Below are positions 55,867 to 64,000 of a stretch of 64,000 nt of DNA, piece by piece. This stretch comes from Acanthosoma haemorrhoidale. Lineage: Eukaryota; Arthropoda; Insecta; Hemiptera; Acanthosomatidae. A model generated the notes under the pieces. That model was not told where the DNA came from. It did no database searches and was given only the letters and a program-made list of their open reading frames with translations. The translations under genes were made by a program, and so were the position numbers. Each line of letters starts with the position of its first letter. Position 1 is the first letter of the stretch. The stretch is from NCBI GenBank assembly GCA_930367205.1, contig OV884013.1, forward strand, positions 119,885,827 through 119,949,826. Reading direction: 5' to 3'.

Positions 55867-56422
55867 AATGGATAATATAGTCTAATGGGAAATATTAGCA
55901 ATTATAGAAAATAAAATTAAGTCTTTTTGGTCAATAATATTCAGAAGTCTTCAATACTAATTGGCAGTTTTTTTTTTAATGATTTATAGTAATCATTTAT
56001 AGTTATAAGTAATATAATATAATAACATAATATACTTATAAGTATATTAAGATATATTTTTTTTTTCACTTTAAACGTGACGATAACACGTTACTGTGTC
56101 TAGCAGGCCCTCACTGTCTCCTCTCAATAAAAGAGTTTTTTTTTACATGGTTTAGTATTTCAGTCGTTCATGTGAGAATATTGTTTAAAAAAAAAAAAAA
56201 AAGTGAGAATATTGTGTTCAACTTAAGTGACTAATTCTTAAACTTAAACAAGTGATTGTACTTACAAAATAAAACCGTTTTATCATTTTAGAGCGCACGG
56301 CCAAGGGTTTTTCATTTTTTTATTGGATAGGAATGACTTATCTTATATCTTAGAAGTGGAGGATTGCAAAAATAATTATTACTACCCTGACTATAAAAAA
56401 TCCTGCCATAACTATCTCAAAG
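55867..56422. other. Unassigned sequence
   Basis: AT-rich with long A and T runs. Nothing recognised. Confidence 0.5.
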
Positions 56423-56683
56423 ATGTCGATAAGTGGGAAATTGGGGGAACTCGATATCTCTGGAAACGCGGGTAAGACTGACTGCGTGATTTACTCATTC
56501 CAAAAGAATCACCGAAAAACTCCCCAGCAAACAGCCTCGTATATCTGGGCGTTAAAATGGACCGTCACCTTCGTTTTAGTAGCTATTTTACCAGGAAACT
56601 AAAACAAACACGTAACGAAGTCTTAACGGCTCACACATCTGTTAACATCGCCCAATATATCATTACGCCTTAAGCTAATGATA
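56423..56683 (+). mobile_element. LINE-C fragment interrupted by mariner-2
   Basis: It matches the LINE-C copy at 48402-48995 from 'GAAATTGGGGGAACTCGATA' to 'CATTACGCCTTAAGCTAATGATA', where the mariner-2 terminus begins at a TA. The other side of the LINE is not in the window. Confidence 0.75.
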
Positions 56684-56977
56684 TAAAGCGTCTTACAATA
56701 GGGACTTCAAAACTTGATATTCAAAACTTCAACAGTTGATAGCTGGATATGTCGAATTGCCTGTCATTTATTCAGCCTGTTTTGTCAAATCACCATAGAC
56801 GGATATAGCGTTCAACAACACGTGCACATTATAAAGTTGTTTTATAAATATAGGTGTTCTGTCGGGCAACGTTCCGCGGTCGTTATAACCGTCCTACCGA
56901 GAGGACTATTCGCAGTGTGGTGGATAAATTTGAGTCCACTGGTTCAGTAAACAATCAACCAACACCCGTACGTCGAC
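56684..56977 (+). mobile_element. mariner-2, left part, interrupted by Gypsy-2
   Basis: The terminus TAAAGCGTCTTACAATAGGGACTT matches the complement of the mariner-2 end at 17700-17726. Decayed N-terminal transposase sequence follows ('YSVQQHVHIIKLFYKYRCSV' region). It stops at ...CGTACGTCGAC, where the Gypsy-2 LTR begins; the element resumes at 63831. Confidence 0.75.
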
Positions 56978-57230
56978 AGTTAAATAATTGAAGACCAAAG
57001 GGGCCTTTTTAAAAAGTGGTTTATTAACTAGACAAAACAATAAACTTATATGATAATAGTGACAGAGTAATACGTCAGGGGTACAGTAACGAGATGAATG
57101 AGAGCTGGTGAGAGGAAAGGAAGGATTATATAATGAACAGATTAGATTAAGGAGTGCTGACTTAGGCGATGGTGCAGGTGTCAGCTGGGTGTTGACTGTC
57201 GGTGTGCGTGTGTCAGCTGCTTCCATAACT
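56978..57230 (-). repeat. Gypsy-2 3' LTR
   Basis: On the minus strand it starts AGTTATGGAAGC directly after the purine tract GTCGGAAGG (57231-57239 region) and ends CAATTATTTAACT. 253 bp. Confidence 0.9.
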
Positions 57231-57257
57231 CCTTCCGACTTTAGGTTTCTTGTTCCA

Positions 57258-58802
57258 TCAAGAAATTAAGTTGATGGCTGCAGGTGCATGAGGGCTGTTA
57301 TTTGGGTGATAAACCCTTGTTGCCAAAATGTTGATAGGCTCTTGTTGTCCGGGATGGTATACAACTGTTGGTGTAGGGTTTTGTAAGGAATTGGTAGTTT
57401 TACATTTTTTAAGGTAGTAGAGGATTACAATTATAATAGCTGCCCCTATAATTAAATAAAAATAAAAATAAGTATTGGATTGATTAAATATAAGTGGTTC
57501 TAAAACTATGTCTGTTATATTTAGGTTTTCTATTTCGCTTATATTTGCGATTACATCTATATCTATTTTATTGTACAATTTGTTTATAGTGGAGTCTATT
57601 ATATGTCTTGAAATTTTGGGGAGTTCTTTATAACAATCATTTTGATCTAGGGTGAGTAAGCTAACGGGTGGTAGGTATACAGTATCATTAGTAAGACAAT
57701 TGTCTAATTTGGAGAGGTTAGTAGTTATAAAACTATTTATATTATCTATATATCTAATGTTAGTATTGGTTAATTTATATTTGCATGCATTCATCGTTCC
57801 AGATGAAATAATATTATTTATACAAGTATTATTTAAAATAAAAAGGTTTTTACAGTAATATTCATTGTTTAAAAATGTACAATTCGTTGTATATAACATA
57901 TTAAATTTTTTTATTATAATAGTTTCGTCTATATCTAAAGTTACATATTGGTTGTTAATTTTTACAGGCGAAGGTATGAGTAAATAAGTCTTTATATTTG
58001 GGGTTGCCTTAGGAAGGTCTACAAAGATATGAAGTGTTTCATTATGAGTAGTGCAGTGAATTTTACTCATTATCCACAGGATTTCAGGATTCCTAGAAGC
58101 TAGATTTACATTTTGGTTTATGTCATGTAGTATTTGGGACATTAATGATGAGTGTGTGATGCCAATTTTGCATAGTTCCAGTGTTAATGTAAGTTCATCT
58201 ATTTTGTTGTGTAGGTGTGTCAGAATTATGTACATGTCAAAGAATGTCATTTCTTTGTTTATCTTCATTATGTTGTCTTGTTCTGTTTTAAAATTATTAT
58301 TAATTAATTGTATGTCTTTTTGAAAGTTTTTAATTACGTGTTTATTAAGTTTTATGTCTTGTTCTATGTTGTGTTCTATATTATAGTTGTTCCGTCCTAA
58401 CTCATTTATTACTTCATCATAATGTGATTTGTCATCAGCTGTCATGGTGCCAGTAAGCCAGCTGAGAGCTGTTCCAAGTCCGTTTATTAGTCCTCTCTTA
58501 GTTCGTTTGTTGTGTGATTTTAATAGGTTTAATTTGTTTTGTGTTTGTATGATAAGGTTTTTGATTATAGGGTATGTCGGTAGGTCCCTATAAGATGGTA
58601 CATTGTTCTGTATATTGTTTAGTTCCTTGTCAAGTAAGCTAATGTCATAAAAATGGTATGTCCTGTAGTAATTTTCTATTACCTTTGCGTTCTTTATAGT
58701 GTAATGTAGGACTCCGGGGTTATCTCTTATATCAGTCACTGTCATAGTATATGTTAATGTCCATAGAAGTGTCTGGATTAGTACTGTCCGAGTAGGATTC
58801 AT
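57258..58802 (-). CDS. env: Gypsy-2 Env, fusion-type envelope glycoprotein
   Basis: This is an uninterrupted 514-residue membrane glycoprotein of the class found in insect errantiviruses and related to baculovirus F proteins. It has an N-terminal hydrophobic signal segment (about residues 5-21), a furin-like RTKR site at 100-103, followed directly by a glycine-rich hydrophobic putative fusion peptide, then coiled-coil-like sequence with many N-glycosylation sequons, a transmembrane helix at about 446-464 ('IIGAAIIIVILYYL') and a cytoplasmic tail of about 50 residues. The start overlaps the end of pol by about 70 bases; in the family env is made from a spliced RNA, and splice sites were not verified here. 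Confidence 0.88.
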   Translation of the reverse strand: MNPTRTVLIQTLLWTLTYTMTVTDIRDNPGVLHYTIKNAKVIENYYRTYHFYDISLLDKELNNIQNNVPSYRDLPTYPIIKNLIIQTQNKLNLLKSHNKRTKRGLINGLGTALSWLTGTMTADDKSHYDEVINELGRNNYNIEHNIEQDIKLNKHVIKNFQKDIQLINNNFKTEQDNIMKINKEMTFFDMYIILTHLHNKIDELTLTLELCKIGITHSSLMSQILHDINQNVNLASRNPEILWIMSKIHCTTHNETLHIFVDLPKATPNIKTYLLIPSPVKINNQYVTLDIDETIIIKKFNMLYTTNCTFLNNEYYCKNLFILNNTCINNIISSGTMNACKYKLTNTNIRYIDNINSFITTNLSKLDNCLTNDTVYLPPVSLLTLDQNDCYKELPKISRHIIDSTINKLYNKIDIDVIANISEIENLNITDIVLEPLIFNQSNTYFYFYLIIGAAIIIVILYYLKKCKTTNSLQNPTPTVVYHPGQQEPINILATRVYHPNNSPHAPAAINLIS

Positions 58803-61800
58803 TTTCTCCTTCTGAAACAGTAATGTTTGGTCTCGGTCTCAAGTGTTGTTTACGTGGTCTTTTGATTCTATTAACGTGTGCTTTGTTTGTTTCGTTTCTG
58901 TCTTTGTACAATAGTACGGGTCTGTAGGGATTATTGTATTTGCGGTGATGGGTTGTTTTTATATATATCTGTTCGTCATTTATGTCAGGTGGGTCTTCGC
59001 GATTTGTATTTAATAACTCTGTTCTATTTTCTTTTTCTGTCACGATTTTATTCCGTATTAGTTCATGTATTATGTTCTTTTCGTCATGGTATTTTTGTAC
59101 GTATTGTTCTTTTATTTCTATTTGTTTGTTAGGTCTTCTCGTTATTCCGAATGTTATTTCGTCCGGTGTCATGTTTAGTTTAGAGTTTAAGGTATTGTTG
59201 TATGCTATTGTTGCTAGCATTAGTCTGTTATTTAATGATGTGTTTGTTAGTTCTTTTTCGTTAAGTGTTCGTAATATTTCGATGAGTGTACTATGTGCTC
59301 TGTTTAGTGTTCCTAATGAATTAGGATTTCCTGGGGTCACGTAAATTGGTTCGATTTCGTTAGTTTGTAAGAAGTTGAGTACTAAATTATTTTTATATTC
59401 TTTGCCGTTGTCCATTTTTATCGATACGGGTGTTGGATATAGTGTTAAGTAAAGTTTAATGGCTTCGCATATGTTAATTCCAGTTACGGCTGGTATCATG
59501 TGTGTAAATAGTCTTTTCGAGAATGTGTCAATTATAGTTACGATATATTTTCTGTCAAAATGTAATGTGTCTATCATTAATTCTTCGAACGGTCTATTTG
59601 GTGTTGGTGTTATCATGTACTTTGCTTTTATAGGATTGCGTTCGTATTTAGTTTTCTTACATGTCTTACAATTGTTAATAAAGTCATTAATTGTTTCTTT
59701 CATTAATGGGAAGTAGTATAATTTTCTAAGTTTGTCGTATGTTTCGATTGTGCCTCTGTGGGATGTTTTTCCTATGTGGTAGTCATTAATTATTTCAATT
59801 TGTCCTTCTTTGTCTAAGATATCAATTACATAGTTTTTGTATCTTTTTAGTTTAACTGTTGGGTATGATTCTTGTATTAGTCTAGAAATGTCTTTAAACG
59901 TTTTATCGTACCATGGTTGGAGTAATGGGATATCTGGTTCACAGTAAATTCCATAAGTAATTTTGGGTCTAATAAATTGTTCGATTAGTGATTCTAAGTC
60001 GTCTAAGTTGTCAAATTTAATTTCATGTCTGTTTTTGTTAAATGGTTTAGTAAAGTTTGTTTCTTTTATTCCCTTTTTTATTATTATCTGATGTTTCTCT
60101 ATATTAATATTCTTGTCATTGTCTACTATCCAAATTTGTTCGTTGGATGATCGTTGGGAGTGAACAGTTGCTCCACATGTACTAATTGCGTCATTTATTT
60201 GTTCTGTTTGAGTCATGTTTTCTAATTCTTCTATAAGTGTGTCATAGTCTGGGTTTTCGTCTAACGGGAGTATTGCTAGTTCGTTTAGAAATTCGTCAAA
60301 ATCTCCGTCTATATGGTTAGTATTTGTGTTTTGTTCTAAGTTCTCGTTTTGTCGTGATAGTAAGTCCGCTACGTAATTTGTTTTTCCATTAATGTGGTTT
60401 ATGTCAAATTCAAAGTCCTGTAATTTCCAGATCCATTTCATGATTCTGGTGTTTCCGTTTTTCATTGTATAGATCCATTTTAATGGTTTGTGGTCAGTTA
60501 GTAATTGGAATTTAGTACCGTACAAGTATGGTTTGAAATGGTGTGTAGACCAAACAATTGCTAAAAGTTCTTTTTCAATTGTTGAATAATTTAATTCTGG
60601 AGGTTGTAATACTCGTGAGGCGAATGCTACTGGGTGTTCTATTCCGTCGTTATCTTTTTGCGATAGCACCGAGCCGATGGCTTTATCACTTGCGTCTGTC
60701 GTTAAGTAAAATGTCTTATTCCAGTCCGGGTATGCTAATATCGGTGAATTTGTCATGAGGGTTTTTAGTATGTCACAAGCCTTTTTTATTTCTTCTGTCT
60801 CGTATGTTTTAGTCTGTAGTGATTTCGAAATTGGTTTCGTTATTTTCGCATAGTCTTTTATGAATTTTCGGTAGTATCCGGTCATTCCGAGAAATTGTCT
60901 AGTCGTTTTTTCGTTGTTTGGGTATGGTAATTTTGTGATTGCTTCTATTTTCTTGTGGTTAGTTTTTAGTCCGTCGGGAGTGACAATATATCCTAAGAAG
61001 GGGATTTCAGTTTTAAAAAATTCAGTCTTGTCTAGTTGGATAGAAAGTGCATGTTCTTTTAACTTTTGGAATACGTTTTCGAGATGTTCTAGGTGTTCTT
61101 GTATTGTGTTTGAGTAAATGATTATGTCGTCAATGTATATCATAGCGTTAGGAACGTTCGCTATCATCATGTTCATGGCTCGTTGGAATGTGGGTGGTGC
61201 GTTACAAAGTCCGTAGGGCATTCGTAAGAATTCAAAGTGTCCGTCTTCTGTACTAAATGCGGTTTTTGGTATTGAATCTGGATCCATTTCGATTTGATGG
61301 AATCCTGATGCAAGGTCTATTGTTGAGAATATTTTTGCTTTTTGTAGTCTGTTCAGTAAGTCTTCAATGTTGGGTAGTGGGTATTTGTCATTAGTCGTCA
61401 TTTCGTTCAGTTTTCGGTAGTCTATTACCATTCGAACTTTTTTTATGCCTGAGGCATCCATTTTTTTTGGTACTATCCATACTGGTGAGTTGTATGGGGA
61501 GTTACTCTTTCTAATAATGTTATTTTTTAATAAATTCGCGACTTCTTCATTTATTTGATTTTTGAATTGCACGGGGTACCGATAGTTCCTAGTGTAGCAA
61601 GGGTTTTCGTTTTTTGTGTTTATTTTATGTTTAATTAAATTGGTCGCGCGTAATTTTTCTTCATTTGTTTTTATTATTTCACCATATTTACCAATCAGTA
61701 CCACAAGTTCGTCCGAAAGCTTGTTATCAATGTGGTCTGTTCTAATTAGTTGTTTTATTGTCTGTAAGTCATTTATATAGTAAATTTCATTTTCCAGGTT

Positions 61801-62190
61801 ATGTTTGGTTCCGTTTATTATTATTTCGTCATTGTGACATTTTATTTCAGTTTTCAGTTCTTTCATCGTTTCGTATCCTAAAAGAATATCGAAACGATTG
61901 CTAAAGGGGTAAATTAGCATTTTTACCTTTGCTTGAATTCCTAACAGGGGATAGAGATCGATTATGGCGCTTTGAGTGCCTTCGGCTCTGCCTGTAGGAG
62001 TTTTCATTACAAAGTCTTCCGAATTAATTTTTGTTCCCTCGGGTAAGGAATGGGGATTGATATAATTTTTAGAAGCTCCAGTGTCAATCAGCCATGTCTT
62101 GCCTTTTTTGTCTTTTATTTTTGGGAGACTGTCCGTGTAATTTAATTGGTATTCGGGTCTGGAGGTTCGTTGTTGTTGGGACCTACGTCT
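58732..62190 (-). CDS. pol: Gypsy-2 Pol (protease, reverse transcriptase, RNase H, integrase)
   Basis: This frame is -1 relative to gag and open from the slippery site at 62190 to 58732; the first ATG is only at 62007, after the protease active site ('LIDTGASKNYI'), so it must be made as Gag-Pol by frameshifting. Order: protease; reverse transcriptase ('IDLASGFHQIEM', 'MPYGLCNAPPTFQ', catalytic 'YIDD'); RNase H ('TTDASDKAIGSVLSQ', 'YSTIEKELLAIVWS'); integrase HHCC finger ('YHIGKTSHRG...CKTCKK') and core with Asp in 'MIDTLHF' and Asp in 'IKMDNGKEY'. At the position 36 residues after the second Asp, where the family has Glu, this copy reads Asn ('GTLNRAHSTL', codon AAC). Everything else looks intact. 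Confidence 0.9.
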   Translation of the reverse strand, partial: RRRSQQQRTSRPEYQLNYTDSLPKIKDKKGKTWLIDTGASKNYINPHSLPEGTKINSEDFVMKTPTGRAEGTQSAIIDLYPLLGIQAKVKMLIYPFSNRFDILLGYETMKELKTEIKCHNDEIIINGTKHNLENEIYYINDLQTIKQLIRTDHIDNKLSDELVVLIGKYGEIIKTNEEKLRATNLIKHKINTKNENPCYTRNYRYPVQFKNQINEEVANLLKNNIIRKSNSPYNSPVWIVPKKMDASGIKKVRMVIDYRKLNEMTTNDKYPLPNIEDLLNRLQKAKIFSTIDLASGFHQIEMDPDSIPKTAFSTEDGHFEFLRMPYGLCNAPPTFQRAMNMMIANVPNAMIYIDDIIIYSNTIQEHLEHLENVFQKLKEHALSIQLDKTEFFKTEIPFLGYIVTPDGLKTNHKKIEAITKLPYPNNEKTTRQFLGMTGYYRKFIKDYAKITKPISKSLQTKTYETEEIKKACDILKTLMTNSPILAYPDWNKTFYLTTDASDKAIGSVLSQKDNDGIEHPVAFASRVLQPPELNYSTIEKELLAIVWSTHHFKPYLYGTKFQLLTDHKPLKWIYTMKNGNTRIMKWIWKLQDFEFDINHINGKTNYVADLLSRQNENLEQNTNTNHIDGDFDEFLNELAILPLDENPDYDTLIEELENMTQTEQINDAISTCGATVHSQRSSNEQIWIVDNDKNINIEKHQIIIKKGIKETNFTKPFNKNRHEIKFDNLDDLESLIEQFIRPKITYGIYCEPDIPLLQPWYDKTFKDISRLIQESYPTVKLKRYKNYVIDILDKEGQIEIINDYHIGKTSHRGTIETYDKLRKLYYFPLMKETINDFINNCKTCKKTKYERNPIKAKYMITPTPNRPFEELMIDTLHFDRKYIVTIIDTFSKRLFTHMIPAVTGINICEAIKLYLTLYPTPVSIKMDNGKEYKNNLVLNFLQTNEIEPIYVTPGNPNSLGTLNRAHSTLIEILRTLNEKELTNTSLNNRLMLATIAYNNTLNSKLNMTPDEITFGITRRPNKQIEIKEQYVQKYHDEKNIIHELIRNKIVTEKENRTELLNTNREDPPDINDEQIYIKTTHHRKYNNPYRPVLLYKDRNETNKAHVNRIKRPRKQHLRPRPNITVSEGENESYSDSTNPDTSMDINIYYDSD

Positions 62191-63272
62191 AAAAAATCCT
62201 CATAACGAGATTCTAATTGTTGTATTCTGTCTTGTAATTCATTTATTTGTTGGTCTTTGTCATTTTCCGTGTAGTGTACGCGATTGCTGGCTGTGCGCAT
62301 TGATACGGTTTGATTTTCTCTTTGTTCCGGTCTGGGGTTTGGTTTGTTAAAGTATTGTCTTTGTTCATAGGGTTTCCATGATTGATTATGTCTTTCGTTT
62401 TCGTCTCGGGGGTAGTTATTGTTAAAACGTGGTTGTTCTTGATTGTACTGTCTTGGTTGTTGGGATTGTTGTCTATTATTGTCATTAAATTGTTGTCTAT
62501 TATTGTCATAAAATTCACGTTTTTTCTCGTGATAATGTGGGTCGTAATTCCTCCCTTTATAATTGCTAGTGGAGGGTGGTTGGTTTTGACTGCGTCTTTG
62601 TGTGGATTCGTTGTGTGTTAGTTTGTTACCGTATGCTCTTTCGACTACTCGTACTGCTGTGGTTTTTAATGCCTTTTTCAAATCCCTCAAATTTTTAATT
62701 CGTAGGTGTTGGAGGAAATTGTCAACTGAAGTTTCAAGTTGTCTTTGGCAATGGTCAACTATTTGTTCATCAAATACGTTTATCTCTGTGTGTTTTTGTA
62801 AGTCTGTTTTTGTGTCGTCCGTATATAATCTACCTTCAAGGTCGTCTCGTAATAATATCAGTCTTTCTACATAGCTATTGGGATGTTCGTTTCTTAAGGG
62901 TTTAGTTTGATATATTTCTGCTATGGATTGGGGTATTGTTTTGTCGTCACGAAAGTTAAGTTTGAGTTCTTGGATCAGTTCTAGTAAAGAGTTATAGTTC
63001 CGTCTTCCGCAATATTCGGCATGTCCTACTAATTTGTTTGTTGCATGTCCTATCAATTGTTTCGCGTTATATTCGTGATGTGGATTGTCAGTTGTGCAGA
63101 CGTTATTCGCTACAAAATTTATTTTATTAATAAATCGTACTAGATGGCTGGGATTTCCGTCAAATTCTGGGATCAGTTTAAGGTCTGTAGTAGAAATTTT
63201 GTAATCGTTAGAAGTAATGTTTACGGTTTCTTCTAAGTTACGGTTTATATTAAGTCTGTCAGTAATGGGCAT
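62142..63272 (-). CDS. gag: Gypsy-2 Gag
   Basis: 376 residues. The capsid-like N-terminal two thirds ('LKLIPEFDGNPSHLVRFINK' is near residues 32-51) is followed by a Gln/Asn/Arg/Pro-rich nucleocapsid-like tail without CCHC zinc knuckles, as in other errantivirus Gags. A short C-terminal coiled-coil-like segment ('INELQDRIQQLESRYEDF') precedes the stop at 62142. The overlap with pol spans the U UUU UUA site to the stop. The start ATG at 63272 follows about 290 bp of leader. Confidence 0.88.
   Translation of the reverse strand: MPITDRLNINRNLEETVNITSNDYKISTTDLKLIPEFDGNPSHLVRFINKINFVANNVCTTDNPHHEYNAKQLIGHATNKLVGHAEYCGRRNYNSLLELIQELKLNFRDDKTIPQSIAEIYQTKPLRNEHPNSYVERLILLRDDLEGRLYTDDTKTDLQKHTEINVFDEQIVDHCQRQLETSVDNFLQHLRIKNLRDLKKALKTTAVRVVERAYGNKLTHNESTQRRSQNQPPSTSNYKGRNYDPHYHEKKREFYDNNRQQFNDNNRQQSQQPRQYNQEQPRFNNNYPRDENERHNQSWKPYEQRQYFNKPNPRPEQRENQTVSMRTASNRVHYTENDKDQQINELQDRIQQLESRYEDFLDVGPNNNEPPDPNTN
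62190..62196 (-). promoter_or_regulatory. Gypsy-2 -1 ribosomal frameshift heptamer U UUU UUA
   Basis: In the gag frame the codons are GAT-TTT-TTA, so the heptamer T-TTT-TTA is in the correct X-XXY-YYZ phase. A -1 slip leads directly into the open pol frame (AGA-CGT-AGG...). Gag ends 48 bases further on. Confidence 0.8.
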
Positions 63273-63561
63273 GTAAATGTGTACAAAAAAATATATTTAC
63301 CAATACAAGTGATGTCTTCTTCTAGTTAATGTTGCCTTCTATCGGCTTCCTCTGGTCGCTAGATAACAGATTTTGTGGTTCTTGGAGCCTCCTCGGTGAA
63401 TGTATATTAAAATATACCAGTGCTCGATCAGTCCTGAAGTCCTGTTCAATATAGCATCGGCCTTCTCATGGAAAGAATCGAAAAGTTCTCAGGTCTAGCC
63501 TAGCCAAACGCGGGATCGCTGAATGGGGAGATTCTTCTGAAGTTATATAAACACTGCCAAG

Positions 63562-63579
63562 GTCCCTGTTCGGGCGCCA
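63562..63579 (-). promoter_or_regulatory. Gypsy-2 primer-binding site, tRNA-Lys type
   Basis: The minus strand reads TGGCGCCCGAACAGGGAC, complementary to the 3' 18 nt of tRNA-Lys (the isoacceptor whose 3' end is GTCCCTGTTCGGGCGCCA). The first T overlaps the last LTR base. Confidence 0.85.
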
Positions 63580-63830
63580 GTTAAATAATTGAAGACCAAA
63601 GGGGCCTTTTTAAAAAGTGGTTTATTAACTAGACAAAACAATAAACTTATATGATAATAGTGACAGAGTAATACGTCAGGGGTACAGTAACGAGATGAAT
63701 GAGAGCTGGTGAGAGGAAAGGAAGGATTATATAATGACAGATTAGATTAAGGAGTGCTGACTTAGGCGATGGTGCAGGTGTCAGCTGGGTGTTGTCTGTC
63801 GGTGTGCGTGTGTCAGCGGCTTCCATAACT
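63579..63830 (-). repeat. Gypsy-2 5' LTR
   Basis: 252 bp. It differs from the 3' LTR by one missing A (ATGACAG versus ATGAACAG), T/A in GTTG(T/A)CTG, and G/T in CAGC(G/T)GCT. Confidence 0.9.
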
Positions 63831-64000
63831 GACGAAACGCAAGATCTGCCGAAAACATCGCCGCTGTCCGTGAGAGTGTGCAGGAGAATCCGAGGCAGTC
63901 GATTTCGCGTCGCTCATAAGAACTCGGTCTATCGTAGACCACAACTTGGCGAATTTTGCGTCGAGACTTGGGCCTGCACCCGTACAAAATTCAACTGACT
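63831..64000 (+). mobile_element. mariner-2, right part, continuing past the window edge
   Basis: It resumes GACGAAACGCAAGATCTGCC, colinear with the mariner-2 copy at 17300-17440 (minus), e.g. 'GAGAGTGTGCAGGAGAATCC' and 'GAGGCAGTCGATTTCG'. It extends beyond 64000. Confidence 0.8.

Larger units (their letters stand above)
56978..63830 (-). mobile_element. Gypsy-2, errantivirus-like endogenous retrovirus of insect type
   Basis: This 6.85-kb element on the minus strand has 5' LTR (63579-63830), primer site, gag, pol, env and 3' LTR (56978-57230). The LTRs differ by two substitutions and one single-base indel that I can see, so it is fairly young. All three genes are open. LTR ends are AGTT...AACT, and the target duplication appears to be the 3 bases GAC (56975-56977 and 63831-63833). 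Env presence, a Gag without zinc knuckles and tRNA-Lys-type priming are errantivirus traits. One residue change in integrase (see pol) may disable it. Confidence 0.93.

Overview
The window looks like an AT-rich, repeat-dense stretch of an insect (arthropod) nuclear genome. It shows spliced exons with GT-AG borders, jockey-type and I-type non-LTR retrotransposons, mariner-family transposons, and Ty3/gypsy elements, one of which carries an insect-retrovirus-type envelope gene. I see no bacterial features. I cannot name the species.

One host gene is visible. It lies on the minus strand and its last four coding exons are at 15729-15879, 6170-6312, 5326-5464 and 879-1122. Phases match at every junction, giving about 224 residues of a cysteine-rich protein with a hydrophobic C-terminus. 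The 5' exon(s) with the start codon were not found. Its introns (about 4.2, 0.7 and 9.4 kb) are full of transposon debris.

The rest is mostly mobile DNA. (1) At least 16 copies, all 5'-truncated, of one jockey-like LINE (called LINE-A here) are scattered from 4.4 to 50.8 kb. (2) Four copies of a DD41D-type mariner (mariner-1) lie at 0.04, 10.9, 20.1 and 46.1 kb; three share one internal deletion. (3) A solo-LTR family occurs at 4.1, 20.1 and 47.9 kb, and an LTR-derived tandem array lies at 18.3-19.3 kb. (4) A large inverted duplication (32.7-34.0 kb versus 35.3-36.6 kb) contains duplicated LINE-A copies. (5) Gypsy-1 (37296-42662, plus strand) is an apparently intact Ty3/gypsy retrotransposon with identical 184-bp LTRs, a tRNA-Phe-type primer site, and gag and pol in one frame separated by a single UGA. 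(6) Gypsy-2 (56978-63830, minus strand) is an errantivirus-like element with gag, pol and env all open, a U UUU UUA frameshift site and a tRNA-Lys-type primer site, but an Asn at the third integrase catalytic position. It sits inside a second mariner (mariner-2), which itself sits inside a LINE-C fragment: a three-level nest whose empty site can be read from another mariner-2 copy at 17.0-17.7 kb. (7) Minor elements include an I-clade LINE tail with a (TAA)n end and target-site duplication, an A-tailed retroposon family invaded twice by LINE-B at the same internal point, an env/LTR relic of another errantivirus, and a 39-bp minisatellite.

The most notable signals are the UGA gag/pol junction of Gypsy-1, the integrase substitution in the otherwise intact Gypsy-2, the readable nesting history, the LTR-derived satellite and the inverted duplication.
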